Below, piece by piece: positions 53,868 to 64,000 of a DNA stretch of 64,000 bases (the stretch's first letter is position 1; each line of letters begins with the position of its first letter). The notes under the pieces were generated by a model, which had not been told where the DNA came from, made no database searches, and saw only the letters and a list, made by a program, of their open reading frames with translations. Source of the DNA: Phoronis australis (Eukaryota; Phoronida; Phoronidae). A program made the translations under genes and the position numbers. The stretch lies in NCBI GenBank assembly GCA_002633005.1, contig NMRA01000210.1, forward strand, positions 371,653 through 435,652. The letters are read 5' to 3'.

Positions 53868-54530
53868 TTACAAAACCGGCGAAAATCTGACACGATTATT
53901 TTTTCATCGTAAAGCACGTTTCGCGTGAATTTTTTTAAGAATAACGTGCTGTGTTGAATAAGCGCGAAAAGTTGAATGCGCTTTCGCAGGTTATGCAGCC
54001 CGGATAAGCACGAACCTTGTACGGAAAAAACGGAGTAGGGTTTCGTAGATGCAAGGAATATTGTTTGTGCTCGCAAGCGTGAAATTGGCTGGGGACACGA
54101 GAAGTGTTAATCATTCTAAGTGATTCGATTTGGTGTCTTATCGTGATGTAACAACATTACGCGTTTTAACTCGACAATGCTCATTTGTATTTCATTACCG
54201 CCACCCTAAGAATTAATTTAACATGATTTTTAATCATGACATTGGTTGGATCACTTAAAGTTCTAGTGGTAAAAGCAAACCGGGAAAATGATTGAGCCGA
54301 CGTGGAGTTATAATACATATGTATTCAGTTGTAGTTCTAAGCTGTTTATCACTAGAAGATGTATGGCACTTATATTGCTTGATAATAGCTAAATTCGACA
54401 AATTATTAATTCTATGAATAACTTAAATAGATAAATAATCGAGTGCTGTTTTCTTAACAGAGAAAGGGAAGTCCAACTACGAATTTTTAAGGCTCTTGAC
54501 AGCAGAAACATAAGCTTCATCCTGACTTTA
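53868..54530. other. Upstream of K2; possible promoter region
   Basis: AT-rich. No promoter element could be assigned with confidence. Confidence 0.35.
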
Positions 54531-54829
54531 ATAGAATTACAGAAGCAGAGTGTACTAAGGAAGAATTTGATATCAGTTATATAAAGAAGTCTGCGGTAGA
54601 GAGGGTTGTTCGGAAGGCAAGAGGAGCTTCAGCACAGGAACCAAGTGACACCTCCTACCAAGTGTACAAAAATTGTTCAAAGCTTCTGAACCCCCTTTGG
54701 AAGGTGTTCCGTTGGGTTTGGAAGTAGGGGGGATGCCGGAAGGAGAATACGTCCCGAAAGAAGACTAGTCAAAAGGCATTAGTAAGTTTCGACCCATATT
54801 GTTGTTAAGTACCGAGAACACGATATTTT

Positions 54830-55710
54830 GGGCAGTGATTTCGAAGAGAATCACTTTGTACCTGTTAGACAAAGAATACACGGACACGTCATGCCAGAAA
54901 GGAGGAATTCCAGGCTTCTCGAGGTGCCTCGAGCACAACGCATGCAGTCATCTTGGAAAGTAAAGAACGTTATAGAATACCTGGCTATGGTGTTGTTAGA
55001 CTTGGCCAATGGATCGATACCCCATGTTCTGATCTATCGAGCTATGAATATTTACCACATTCCTAAGAAAGTCTAGACATTAATTAATGATAATTTCTAC
55101 TCTTGTACGATGCGTTTCACTGTTAATGGCTTCACAATTAAGAGCTAAAGTTAGAGAAAGGAATATGATAAGATGTACAATATCTATCATTTCATTCCTC
55201 AGTCAGGTAGTCATCATTGAGTTGACTATCCCATGGGAGAATAGAGTTGATGAGGCTCATAAGATAAAACGCCTGGAGTATGAAGAACTCTGTGGAGACT
55301 GCTCCGCCAGCGGCTGGACTACCTGTGTTTTCCCAATTGAAGTGGGTTGCAGTGGCCTCCCTGCAAAGTCCCATATTTACGCGTCGAGGTGCCTGAGTAT
55401 CTCGAGTTTACTAGAGAATACGCTTGTTAAGAGATGTGGCAGCTGCGACGGAACAAGCTTCCTGTTGGAGTTGGTCGAAACATTGTCATGTGCAGCAACA
55501 ACAAGAACCGTCGTCTGGCGGGACCTGGTAACTCGTGACGGCCCTCGGCTGGAGAGACTCCGAATGAAGGGCGGAAATTTAGAAGAAAGCGAGCATTTGA
55601 CTGACAAAGACGATGGAGGCTTCATAATACTAGGGCACAGTTGCATAAAAGTAATACGCCGTATAGAAACAATGACGTCACTTTATCACGCGTCACGTCG
55701 TTATTGTTGA
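54830..55710 (+). pseudogene. Non-LTR-type reverse transcriptase relic
   Basis: AMVLLDLANGSIPHVLIYRA followed by YHIPKK matches the RT block WLDLANAYGSIPH..I...YHIP. The preceding frame carries GGIPGFSRCLEHN. 3' of it, VVIIELTIPWENRVDEAHKI and ELCGDCSASGW with PIEVGCSGLP match the 'VELTVPWE...EAxE.KRxKY..L' C-terminal block of many marine-invertebrate retroelements. Frame changes and stops separate the parts; the RT core lacks its upstream and downstream motifs. Confidence 0.7.
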
Positions 55711-56640
55711 ACAATGCACCCGACGTTATGTAACAAACAAACTTATCCAGCGGATAATTTTGAAATTTTATGCAACCCACCCCAGATGTTTCAAGTGAGT
55801 TTCAAGTTTTACAAAGTGACGTCAAATATGCGTTATTATAGATAATATCTGCATGATTAAAACGGGGTAGAATAAAAAAATTATAAATCAAGTCTAATAT
55901 AAATGGCAACTGGGAGTATGAAAGTTTTCTAAATGGGTTGAGAAGTTTTTGATTTGTTTAATATATCCGTACAGCGGTGATTCACAGTGGTTAGGCGATC
56001 AGGAAGATTCACCCAGATGCTTACTGCCACACCTTGAGGGACAACAGAATCATACTAGTATAGTCTTTGGGAGTCTGCCGTTATTGGGTGGAGCTTTTAT
56101 TGAAAAAGTTCTGCCATAACTTTTAGACGCTTTGAACTGCATGCGCCATTTCGTTGCCTAATGATTTAATAAATCAAGGCCCCTTTGTAGGAGACTAAAA
56201 TTTTCGGGTTTGTCTTTTGAATAAAGAAAGAAAACGTATGTACAGTACTGTCAGCATGTAAAACGCGTTAGAATACAGTTTGACATGTACGTCACTTATG
56301 AATATTAGAAAAAGAAATGGCCCAAGTGGTACACCAAACATTACCGTAAGCCTTTGGCGATTCGTCAGAAACATCAACTGAAAGTTCAGGGCTCATCGGT
56401 TCCTAAGACTTTGTCACTCAAATTAGATGTATGACGTCACATGGTGGTCCGATTTACCACTTAGCGACACAACTTTAGTGTAAGCAGGGCTGGGTTGCAT
56501 AAAACTTCAAAATTATCCGCTGGATAAGCGTGATTGTTGCATGACGTCAGTTGGATTGTTCAACAATAACAACGTGGCGCGTGATAATGCGACAACATTG
56601 TTGCTATATGGCGTATAATTGTTATGCACCTGGGCCCAGA
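55635..56640. repeat. Inverted pair of ~150-bp MITE-like sequences
   Basis: 55635-55785 (TTGCATAAAAGTAATACGCC ... TATCCAGCGGATAATTTTG) is mirrored by 56488-56640 (CAAAATTATCCGCTGGATAA ... GTATAATTGTTATGCACC). About 700 bp of unassigned DNA lies between. The long minus and plus frames here have no domain. Confidence 0.75.
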
Positions 56641-57684
56641 ACTCAAATCATTGGAAAGTACATGACCTACTACCCATGCGTGTAAGTTGATTGGATAATA
56701 AAACATCAAAAAGCTCAATACCTGCTTGATTGTCAGTAGTTGCATTCCCATGTATTTCGAAATCCCGGAAATATTCAGTTTTAGGAAAAATAACGGGATT
56801 ATTTTCGCAAATGGTCGTGTTCCCGAGCATTCTTGCCGACTGCTGGAATACCGGTGTTTTTATCGCTCCTATTGGCAGGCATTGATACTACACTACTCTT
56901 TAATGAGTAAACAAACCGTCGGTATTAAACCCATCAAATTTGGTGGAATTTAGAATACCGGGTAAATGCAAACATTTTCCCGATTAAAATTTTATCACGG
57001 AAATGGCATTGGTGTCCCCACTGAACTAAAATGAGTTTTGTGCATTATCGCTATTAGTCAAAATAGGAACGCATATAAAATATCGGATAATTGCTGAAAC
57101 AAACAAGTCATATACTGTTTCTTTTCATCAAAGGTCTTGTCCGTTATTGATTTTAATTACTTAGTTCATGATGGATTGTCTCATGCTACATTTCAAAACC
57201 AATAAAATTGTGGGGGGCTCGTTGGAGCCCCCCCCCCCCATTTGGCGAAATGGGCAAAANNNNNNNNNNNNNNNNNNNNNNNNNNNNNNCTTTTTGTCAG
57301 CAAAAGGTCCACATCGCCAGACATTCGCCCCCCCCCCCCATATTAAAAGGTGGGTGCATTGAAGAAAAAATACTATATGTAGGACATAGGGCAGATAGAG
57401 TTTACGACCATTGACATTTGTCATATTTAGTTTGTGGCGGGGGGTTGTCAATATAAATGTACCAGTAACATAATTGTGTGCCAGTAAATGTAGGATCCAA
57501 CAGAATTGGGGGTTTCAATTAGAGTTGGTTGAAATCTAACTGTTGCTGAAGTGAGGTGCATGTACCAGTACAGTACAGTAACTTCGTACTAGCTAGACAT
57601 TTCCATTTCACTGTCACGGTGTGATTTTACTGCGTGATGGTGATATTTTGAAATAAATCAAATGTTCTCCTTCTCGTTCTGGAT
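56641..57684. other. Unassigned; includes a 30-N gap
   Basis: N run at 57260-57289 between C-rich stretches (GGAGCCCCCCCCCCC and CGCCCCCCCCCCC), a typical sequencing-gap context. The flanks look like another G/C-run-ended MITE (GGGGGGCTCGTTGGAGCC), with its body partly lost in the gap. Confidence 0.5.
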
Positions 57685-57985
57685 CAGTGGCGGTTTTAAG
57701 GGGGGTGGGGGGCAAGGTAGCCATGGCCCCCTAAAATTCTCCCAGATTCCATTTGGCAGTTTGGGGTGCGAATTGGTGACTGGCATATGCGCGCGCACCT
57801 AGACGGGCTCAGGGTGAATGCACAATGCATAGCCTTGAGCAAACCCCGTTTTTAGTCATAAGGCCCATAAACTCAAAAGTTCAAGACCCCTGCGTCCCTA
57901 CATTTTAGGCTGGGTGCGCATGTGGCGTAATTCTGGTTATTCCTGTACCCTGCCCCCCAAGTCAAAAATCCTGGATCCGCCCCTG
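57685..57985. mobile_element. CAGTGGCGG MITE, 301 bp, TSD TGGAT
   Basis: The ends are CAGTGGCGGTTTTAAGG and CCTGGATCCGCCCCTG. TGGAT lies at 57680-57684 and 57986-57990. It shares the CTAAAATTCTCCCAGATTCC core and is about twice the length of the 31.3- and 33.6-kb copies because of an internal insertion. Confidence 0.85.
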
Positions 57986-58280
57986 TGGATGGCCAATCAG
58001 ATGGACTGAGTGTGCTTGTTATTGACAGAAAAAAAATCTGCGATTCCGCACATCATGGTCGGATAAAAGGGGTAGGCCTACATTGACTGGTGTAAAAAAT
58101 AATATTGGTAAAATCAATAATGCGAACGCTTTTATAAAACTGTAGTTCCGCTTATATACATGTATTGCAGTCGTGTTGCTTTACAACAGAGTCTATGACA
58201 CAACTGTTTGAAATGTGAGACCATGTCGTTTCAAACTGTACAAATTACCAGTTCACCACGCTAAGATGAATTAGGTACTA

Positions 58281-58807
58281 CAGTGGCGGATCTAGGATAT
58301 CACAAGGGGGGGGCCAACATTTTGTCCGCCTGGAAGCATTTGCGCAAACTGAACCACGATTGTAGATGCGCATAGCACCNTCAGCGCGGGCCTCCTTGTT
58401 GAGAGTAACGTGGTGGTGGAGACGGTGGAGCCCCTTAGTGAGGTCGATGAGGCGGCGGAGAAAGGCATGTCCCGGCATGATGACCAAGCACGCGAAGTTG
58501 AGGAGGCCGATGAGTGATTGCATGTCGCGGAGCGTGACTGCGCGCTTACGTTGGAAGTTGTGAGCAGCTCCCTGGCCTTGTCGAGCTTGTCCTTGGGCAG
58601 AAATGCAGACATGGTAGAGGTGTCGAGATGGCTGCCGAAGAGAGTGAGGGATGTTGTGGGAGGAACAGTTTTGTCCCGGTTGATCGGGACACCAATGGAG
58701 GAACAGAATAGAAGAAAATTGTTGAGATTCTGGGAACACCTGGGGGATTTGGAGGGGGGGGAACCGATGAAGAAAAAATTGTCGAGAAGATGATTTTTGG
58801 TAAGCAA
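58281..58807 (-). pseudogene. DIRS-like reverse transcriptase/RNase H relic next to a CAGTGGCGG end
   Basis: On the minus strand, FFFIGSPPS and GSHLDTSTMSAFLPKDKL lie in one frame, and RDMQSLIGLLNFACLVIMPG with AFLRRLIDLTKG in another. The order matches the RT to RNase H junction of DIRS/Ngaro-type elements. A frameshift separates the halves, an N lies at 58380, and the YxDD-like site reads LDN (active site lost). The plus-strand end CAGTGGCGGATCTAGG at 58281 suggests the fragment was carried in a MITE of that family. No right end was located. Confidence 0.65.
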
Positions 58808-60300
58808 ATTCTTTCCAAAATATAAAATTGTGCGAAGTTACTGTATTCTACGCTGTTTATATTAGAGAATAAAATTCTGAACATATCATTGGTTGCCAAG
58901 CGATTAGGATTTGATTCAATATCTCAAAACTGCGAAGGCTATCAAATCTTTAAAATTTTGAGTAAAAAGTTAATTTAGGAGTTCACCAGGCTCAAAACAT
59001 GCACCCTGTATCTGTCGTTCTATGCTAGCTTTTTCGCAACCAATTTCACCTATATACTATGACATAAACGACTCAAGACTAAGCATAAAAACATGGTGAG
59101 CATGTAACCAAAAAAGGAAGAGATGTTGACAATACACAAGCTGAACTGATAGGAATGACATACTAGAAGAATCATTACACAGAGCAAAATGTATATTAAC
59201 ACATAGCAGAGCAAAGGTAGCCGCGAAAATAAATCAAATACTAAATAATAGACGGGACTCCGCACAGGTAACTTAAGTACAATGAAAACAAGGTATTGTG
59301 AACAAACCATGCAAACTCTTATTTCTAAATACCATGACGATGTCTATTATACTTATGTTCAATGATGTACCCATTATTAATTAATGGAATTAACTTTTCA
59401 ACTCTGATTGAGTGTATCATTTTGATTACTCATTAAAACGTTTAAGATATAAATTATTAAAGCCGAAAGTTCAAATTCATTTGAGTTATTATGATTTCAA
59501 TTTAAAAACATTTCGGTTACGAGCAAATTTGAAATTACAATTGCTCTATAAATTGTTTTCGTTTTTTTATAACACTGGTATGCCAGCTTTTCGATCGTTT
59601 AAGTCGGGAGAAACTGACAACAGTTCTGCTTACAAAATGCCGAGTAGAGTTGCTAAGAACGAAAACGTTGTATTTAGCTTGTATAAAACAGCAATATCAA
59701 ATACATCGTAACAATTTATACTCACAAGAAATCAAAAGGATTGGGTGTAGTACGCTTTTTCGAAACAAATTAAAATCATTTTTGATGTTTAAACTTTTGG
59801 CTTGATGCCACAGAAACGTGTTTGAATGAAGGTAGAGTGCGACATACAAAACAAAAACTCAGTCTTTAGGAATTGATTTTGTAGCTTTGTTTCTGTTTGA
59901 TAACGTATCTAGCCTTTGTCTTTGAGGACAACGGAACTTGAGGACAACACTAAAAGCCAACTGGTAAGAATCACATGCTCACGGGCTACTAGACGATATT
60001 GGTGCTGACCCAGCCACTGGGTGACAAACGACGTTTCACTATAGGTAGCGCTAGAGTTGACAATATGGCAGCGTCCTGCATTCAGAATCATTGAACGCTT
60101 CTGCAGATAGGCTTACTTAGCTTAGGATTCGTGCAAGAGTTAGTTTCGACATTAAGATCTAGTGTATCAGTTCTCTACAGTCTTAACTTAGGGTTACACT
60201 CCAGTTGTCAACGTGTTATTTGTTTTGTAAATTCACCGCAATTCTTTCTCACTTGATCTGACTTCACTCTCGGCTTTGGACTGGTGGATGTGGCGGTGTT
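58808..60300. other. Unassigned AT-rich intergenic sequence
   Basis: The 99-codon plus frame at 59412-59711 and the 86-codon hydrophobic minus frame at 59050-59310 have no recognisable domain and skewed AT-rich composition. Confidence 0.4.
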
Positions 60301-61706
60301 GTACGTGAACTTGGAATCTTGAGTGAACTTGGAACAAATTTCTATTCTAAGTTCACGCAAGTGATCTTGAGATTAAGCAAGCATTTGTGACATCTAGTGT
60401 GTAACTTGTAAGTAAAATTTCATCGTAAGTCGAGTGGTGCACATGAGTTTGTCGTGTTCTGTTTTAATTAGTTTTATTTCCATTAACAAACTAGGGGTGG
60501 TTCACTGGGATGGGTGGAAGAGTTGAAGTGACTGGAAACCTGGGACAATGATGAACAGGATTAATATCTAGGATAGGATACCAGAATGGGGCCAGACACA
60601 GAACGAATGAGTTTCTACCGTACTGGTCCTAGTAGGCCTACCTACCGTACCCGAAGGGGTTTGCATTGAACAGTGTTTCTGTAGACGAAGGATGTTATTA
60701 TATCCGAAAATTTCAATGATTCATTTTTGTTGTTTTATTTACGTATATTTATTCTACTTCTCAACAAACAAGTGGATCCTTTAGAGAGTCTGGATCGTCT
60801 CTTTTAGTTTCAGATTTATTTTCTTGGTTATTTAAAAGTACCGGTAATAGAAAATGCATTTATAACATACTGTAACTGGTCAGATTGAGAATGTATGGTT
60901 CACCACACGATTTTTTGTAAAGAAGAAATTGAATTATTCCAAGTTTAAGCAAGGGGTGTGGTTTGCTTAAACTTGGAATTGGATAGAAAAAAATGCAAAT
61001 GTGCCCAGAAGTGTTCCAAAATTAATAGAAAATGCATTCACAATGTATTGCAACCTTTCAATGCTTGGTTCACCACGCAATTTTTTGTCGTGGCTTGCTT
61101 AAACAAGTTGGAATTGGGGTACAAAAAAATCCAAATGCGCTCAGAAGTCTTCCGAAATTAATAGAAAATGTATTTAAAATGTATTGCAACCAGTTAGTGA
61201 ATGTTTAGTTCACCACTTGATCAAACATCAACCAGGCACTAATTTCAAACATCAAGATGCTGTTTTTATATTAGAATAGTTAAAAACATTGAAAAATAAT
61301 ACGACTCAATGGCCACTGTAGCCGTATAGGGCTATGACCTTGAATGCTCGGTGCATTACTGAGGGAACATGTAATCACATTACAGTCCTTAAAAGATTTT
61401 TTTATTCCAGTCTCTCGATACTAACAAGTATTCGTGAGGCTTCGGGAGCTTAATATCTCGATTTTTAGAACTCTCTTCTCACCGTTGCCTACCGTTTCAG
61501 TAATGCTTTCAGCCCAAGTGCATTGTTCTGTGATTGGGTGTCGGGCAGCCACTTAATTCCAAGTTCACGCAATATTCTAAGTCCATGTACGATATGATGC
61601 AGCTTGCTTAATCTCAAGATCACTTGCGTGATTTTGGAATTCCAAGCTCACGCAACACTCACTTCCGCTTAATGTTGAGGTTAAGCAAGATTCCAAGTTC
61701 ACGTAC
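60301..61706. mobile_element. ~1.4-kb foldback element with TTAAGCAAG/AAGTTCACG motifs
   Basis: The left end GTACGTGAACTTGGAATCTT and inner CACGCAAGTGATCTTGAGAT-TAAGCAAG are mirrored at 61605-61706 by CTTGCTTAATCTCAAGATCA and GATTCCAAGTTCACGTAC. It contains a hairpin CCAAGTTTAAGCAA...TTGCTTAAACTTGG (60938-60975) and a three-copy tandem (AATAGAAAATGCATT ... GGTTCACCAC at 60846, 61023, 61158). No transposase. Confidence 0.75.
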
Positions 61707-62082
61707 AGCAGCGGTTCTTCGAGAACCGCCCACTGAATAACGGGCCGGTCATTCAGTGATTTCCTGGTTCCCTAAATCAGGGACTACTATATTCGACCAG
61801 TGTCTAAAATAAAGGCTGATTGTGACGCAAGAAATAGTCTGTGTTTATCGAAGCAAAGGCCATGGCACAGGTGCAGATGGGTTGATGCAACTGTTTGGTA
61901 TAGAGTAACACTATCCCCTCCTGTACTTTTTAACCTCCTACCCTCTTGCCATTCTATCAACAACCAGACTCACCTGAAAAGTCACTTGATTATTCATGTA
62001 GTAGTTCGCTTACACCTGGCATAGTCGTAGCTAATGCATATGGGTTGGTACCCAAACTATCATCTTGTGTTTGCTGTTTCAG
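61707..62082. other. Upstream of the RNase Z-like exon
   Basis: Likely intron or 5' UTR. No exon was defined. The in-frame extension upstream of 62083 is intronic, given the acceptor. Confidence 0.4.
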
Positions 62083-62259
62083 GTTGTTTTTCCTTTTTAT
62101 TCCAATGATGGAAGTGAATGGATTTCTAATCAGTGACTGGACCATTTCTGGACTGGAGACCTGCATCACTGTGAAGAAGCCAGATATTGGTCTTTCTGTT
62201 GTCTTTGACTTGGGCTATTCAACAAAAGCAGCTGTCAACTGCCGCAATGTTTTTATTAC
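62083..62259 (+). CDS. RNase Z-like exon A
   Basis: The acceptor is TGCTGTTTCAG and the donor AC|GTAAGT. From ATG 62105 it encodes 51 codons plus two bases. It contains the beta-strand block SVVFDLGYS preceding the metal-binding loop. Confidence 0.75.
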
Positions 62260-62918
62260 GTAAGTACTGGCTGTGACATCTCTACTGTAATTATGAAACA
62301 GATGCAAATCCATTGGACGAATTGGTTTTAACTTTTATTCTTATCATTTGTTGGAGTAATATCTGTTGTATATTTGTCATGTATTTCACGATTTATTCTC
62401 AAAAGAATTTTAAGTGTGCTTGTTTAAGATATGCAAATATACAAAGAATAGATCCCTGCACCTCTGATTGAAGCTTAGGCCATAGGCAGACTTAGGAGTC
62501 CCCAGGCCCCCTTGTGAGCATGACCAACACAAACATTTTTCCTTCAAGGTTGAGGATGTACCCTGTTTTAACATCCGAAGTCCATCAATCCTAGACACTT
62601 TTTTGAAAAAATATTTCCGTTACAAGCGCATGGGCTTAATTATGTGCTTTGACGCTAATCTTGGTTATGTCCTGGTAGAGAAATTATTTCCACGCTCTTG
62701 TTACAGACACGGACACCCAGACCACATATCAGCCATTACGCAACACGCAAACAAGCGCCATCTGACAGGACTGCCTCCAGCCACGTACTACATGATGCCC
62801 CACCTCGTGGACAATGTTCGAACTCTTCTGAAAATTAGTGAAGCGATGATGAATGCTGAAGGAATGTTTGATGCTGTCTCACTGTCTCCAGTGTCAGTTG
62901 GCGATGAGATACAGGCTG
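62083..62918 (+). CDS. Metallo-beta-lactamase-fold, RNase Z-like gene, 5' part (2 exons)
   Basis: Exons 62083-62259 and 62707-62918 join across a split Thr codon into ...NVFIT-HGHPDH. HxHxDH is the di-zinc signature of the MBL fold. The context SGLETCITV, VFDLGYSTKAAVNCRNVFI and later PPATYYMMPHLVDNV resembles the tRNase Z branch, whose members cleave tRNA 3' trailers or act as related phosphodiesterases. The first ATG pair (62105/62108) gives MMEVNGFLISDWTISGLETC, close to the usual N-terminus of short forms, so 62083-62104 may be 5' UTR. The remaining exons, with the downstream His/Asp ligands, are beyond the window or were not recognised. Confidence 0.75.
62260..62706. other. Intron
   Basis: Polypyrimidine-poor but ends TTGTTACAG. 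Nothing else was seen. Confidence 0.6.
62707..62918 (+). CDS. RNase Z-like exon B with HxHxDH
   Basis: Starts ACACGGACACCCAGACCAC, coding HGHPDH at 62708-62725. It continues ISAITQHANKRHL and VSLSPVSVGDEIQAG. The donor is taken as GCTG|GTACTC; it is weak, and the frame otherwise ends at TAA 62936-62938, so the 3' limit is uncertain. Confidence 0.7.
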
Positions 62919-64000
62919 GTACTCTAACATTTGTTTAAGATAATCGATGACTTCAGTGTTCTTATTTGATGATCATTTTACATTTTCTACTTTGTTTTAC
63001 TTGTCATGGGACATAACTCTTTACATTCAAATATCAAAACCAAAATAAATCAGCTCATTAGGCAACTTATCACCATTTAATTACTGTGAATTTCTGTAGA
63101 TAAACCCCTGGGTGTGTATTCGTAAAATGAATTTTTTCAGGCGTTTTAGCAAAACCAAATAAACATTCAGGCGTTTATTCAGAAAAGGTGGCGTGTAAAC
63201 GGAAAGTCAAAATTTTTGCTTGACTTGGCACTCTTTTACTTAAAACTGTGTTTTTAAATTTTTTGTTAATAAATTCATAGCTCACCAACTCCCTGTTCGT
63301 TTTTATAAATAATAAGTGCTCCACAAAGCTGAATTTGTGACAAAAAGTTGACGCTGAGTGGGCTTTTAAGAAGAAAATTTCCAAATAAACGTCCCACTGT
63401 CTGGACACTTGACACCACAAGTTGTAACACCAAATAAATGCCCATGGGTGTATTTGGCATGATTTCCTGATTAAACGCCCATGGGCATTTTATCGGGTGG
63501 GCTTATCTACGGAAAACCCCAATATCAGTATAAGTTTTTATGCTGTGTTAATGAAAACGTGACCTCACAAATATCACGTGACCAACTGTTGTGTTGCCAC
63601 AGCGTTTTTGACAAAGGTCAGACTACGCGTAACACGTTTGCATCTAGGTAAGAATCAGCGCATGGGCGATTCCATCATGGCTCTCTTCAAAATTGGTGGA
63701 ACTGTTTGACACCACATTTACGCAAATCTAGGTTTTTATAATTTGGCTGATGGCTTACTGAAGTTTGTGCTTATTACCACTCCTGGGAACATTTTAACAC
63801 CGAAAATATTCAACCTAAGTAGATGATTTTTTGTCAGTCTGTAGCTCTTACTCTATTCTATTCACCCACTTTAGTTATGGAATGATGGTTCAAAACTGTG
63901 TCCTTCAAGGGCAAATTACAAAAACATGGCAAAAGACATTTGTATGTAGTTGTGTAAGATGTAGCCTAATAGTTCCAGAACGGTCCCCCAAAAGCTTTGT
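62919..64000. other. Intron or downstream sequence; nothing recognised
   Basis: Repeated GGCGTTT(A/T), AATAAA(C/T) and CCATGGGTG motifs near 63110-63500 suggest a small degenerate repeat. No further MBL exon was found. Confidence 0.4.

Overview
This is a 64-kb eukaryotic window with split genes, consensus GT-AG splice sites, very dense non-autonomous transposable elements (TEs) and three short assembly gaps (39619, 57260-57289, 58380). The gene content (an SLC6 transporter, two Kv-type K+ channels, an RNase Z-like metallo-beta-lactamase protein) and the repeat style (THAP foldbacks, satellite-bearing elements, 5-bp-TSD MITEs) suggest an animal, probably a marine invertebrate. I cannot name a species.

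Layout. (1) 1-3345: a repeat family with a hairpin head, ~150-bp monomers arranged as a 3-monomer (~450 bp) higher-order repeat, and a conserved tail; further copies lie at 9.4-10.2, 12.0-12.35 and (minus) 43.1-43.7 kb. (2) 4190-11967, plus: the last seven exons (318 codons) of an SLC6 Na+/Cl- dependent transporter. Its second exon here ends inside a 32-bp minisatellite (~26 copies) built from that exon's own 3' end and splice donor. (3) 7.1-8.6, 17.85-19.1 and 19.85-21.19 kb: three foldback elements carrying truncated THAP-domain ORFs. (4) 21207-28789, minus: Kv-like gene K1 in two exons. (5) 23.6-25.5 and 33.0-36.9 kb: two copies of one CAGGCCCGTAGCC-ended element; one contains a 602-bp insertion whose empty site survives in the other. 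(6) 38987-40124: a ~630-bp duplication across a single N, probably an assembly artefact. (7) 41794-53867, minus: Kv-like gene K2 with the same two-exon structure as K1. Its 10.7-kb intron holds a degenerate non-LTR fragment and a ~6.8-kb inverted-repeat element with a broken multi-exon gene whose acidic motifs resemble a FEN/PIN nuclease. (8) 54.5-58.8 kb: retroelement wreckage and MITEs. (9) 60.3-61.7 kb: another foldback. (10) 62083-62918, plus: the 5' part of a metallo-beta-lactamase/RNase Z-like gene running off the window.

How the genes relate. K1 and K2 are paralogues: same strand, one phase-0 intron at the same T1/S1 boundary, the same unusual S4 (only two N-terminal arginines, then YQLP) and the same loss of the second proline of the S6 PxP gate. 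Host coding exons total only a few kb; introns and intergenic DNA are mostly TE-derived. Exon calls rest on translating the sequence and on splice junctions that keep frame. Family names rest on motif recognition from memory; no database search was possible.
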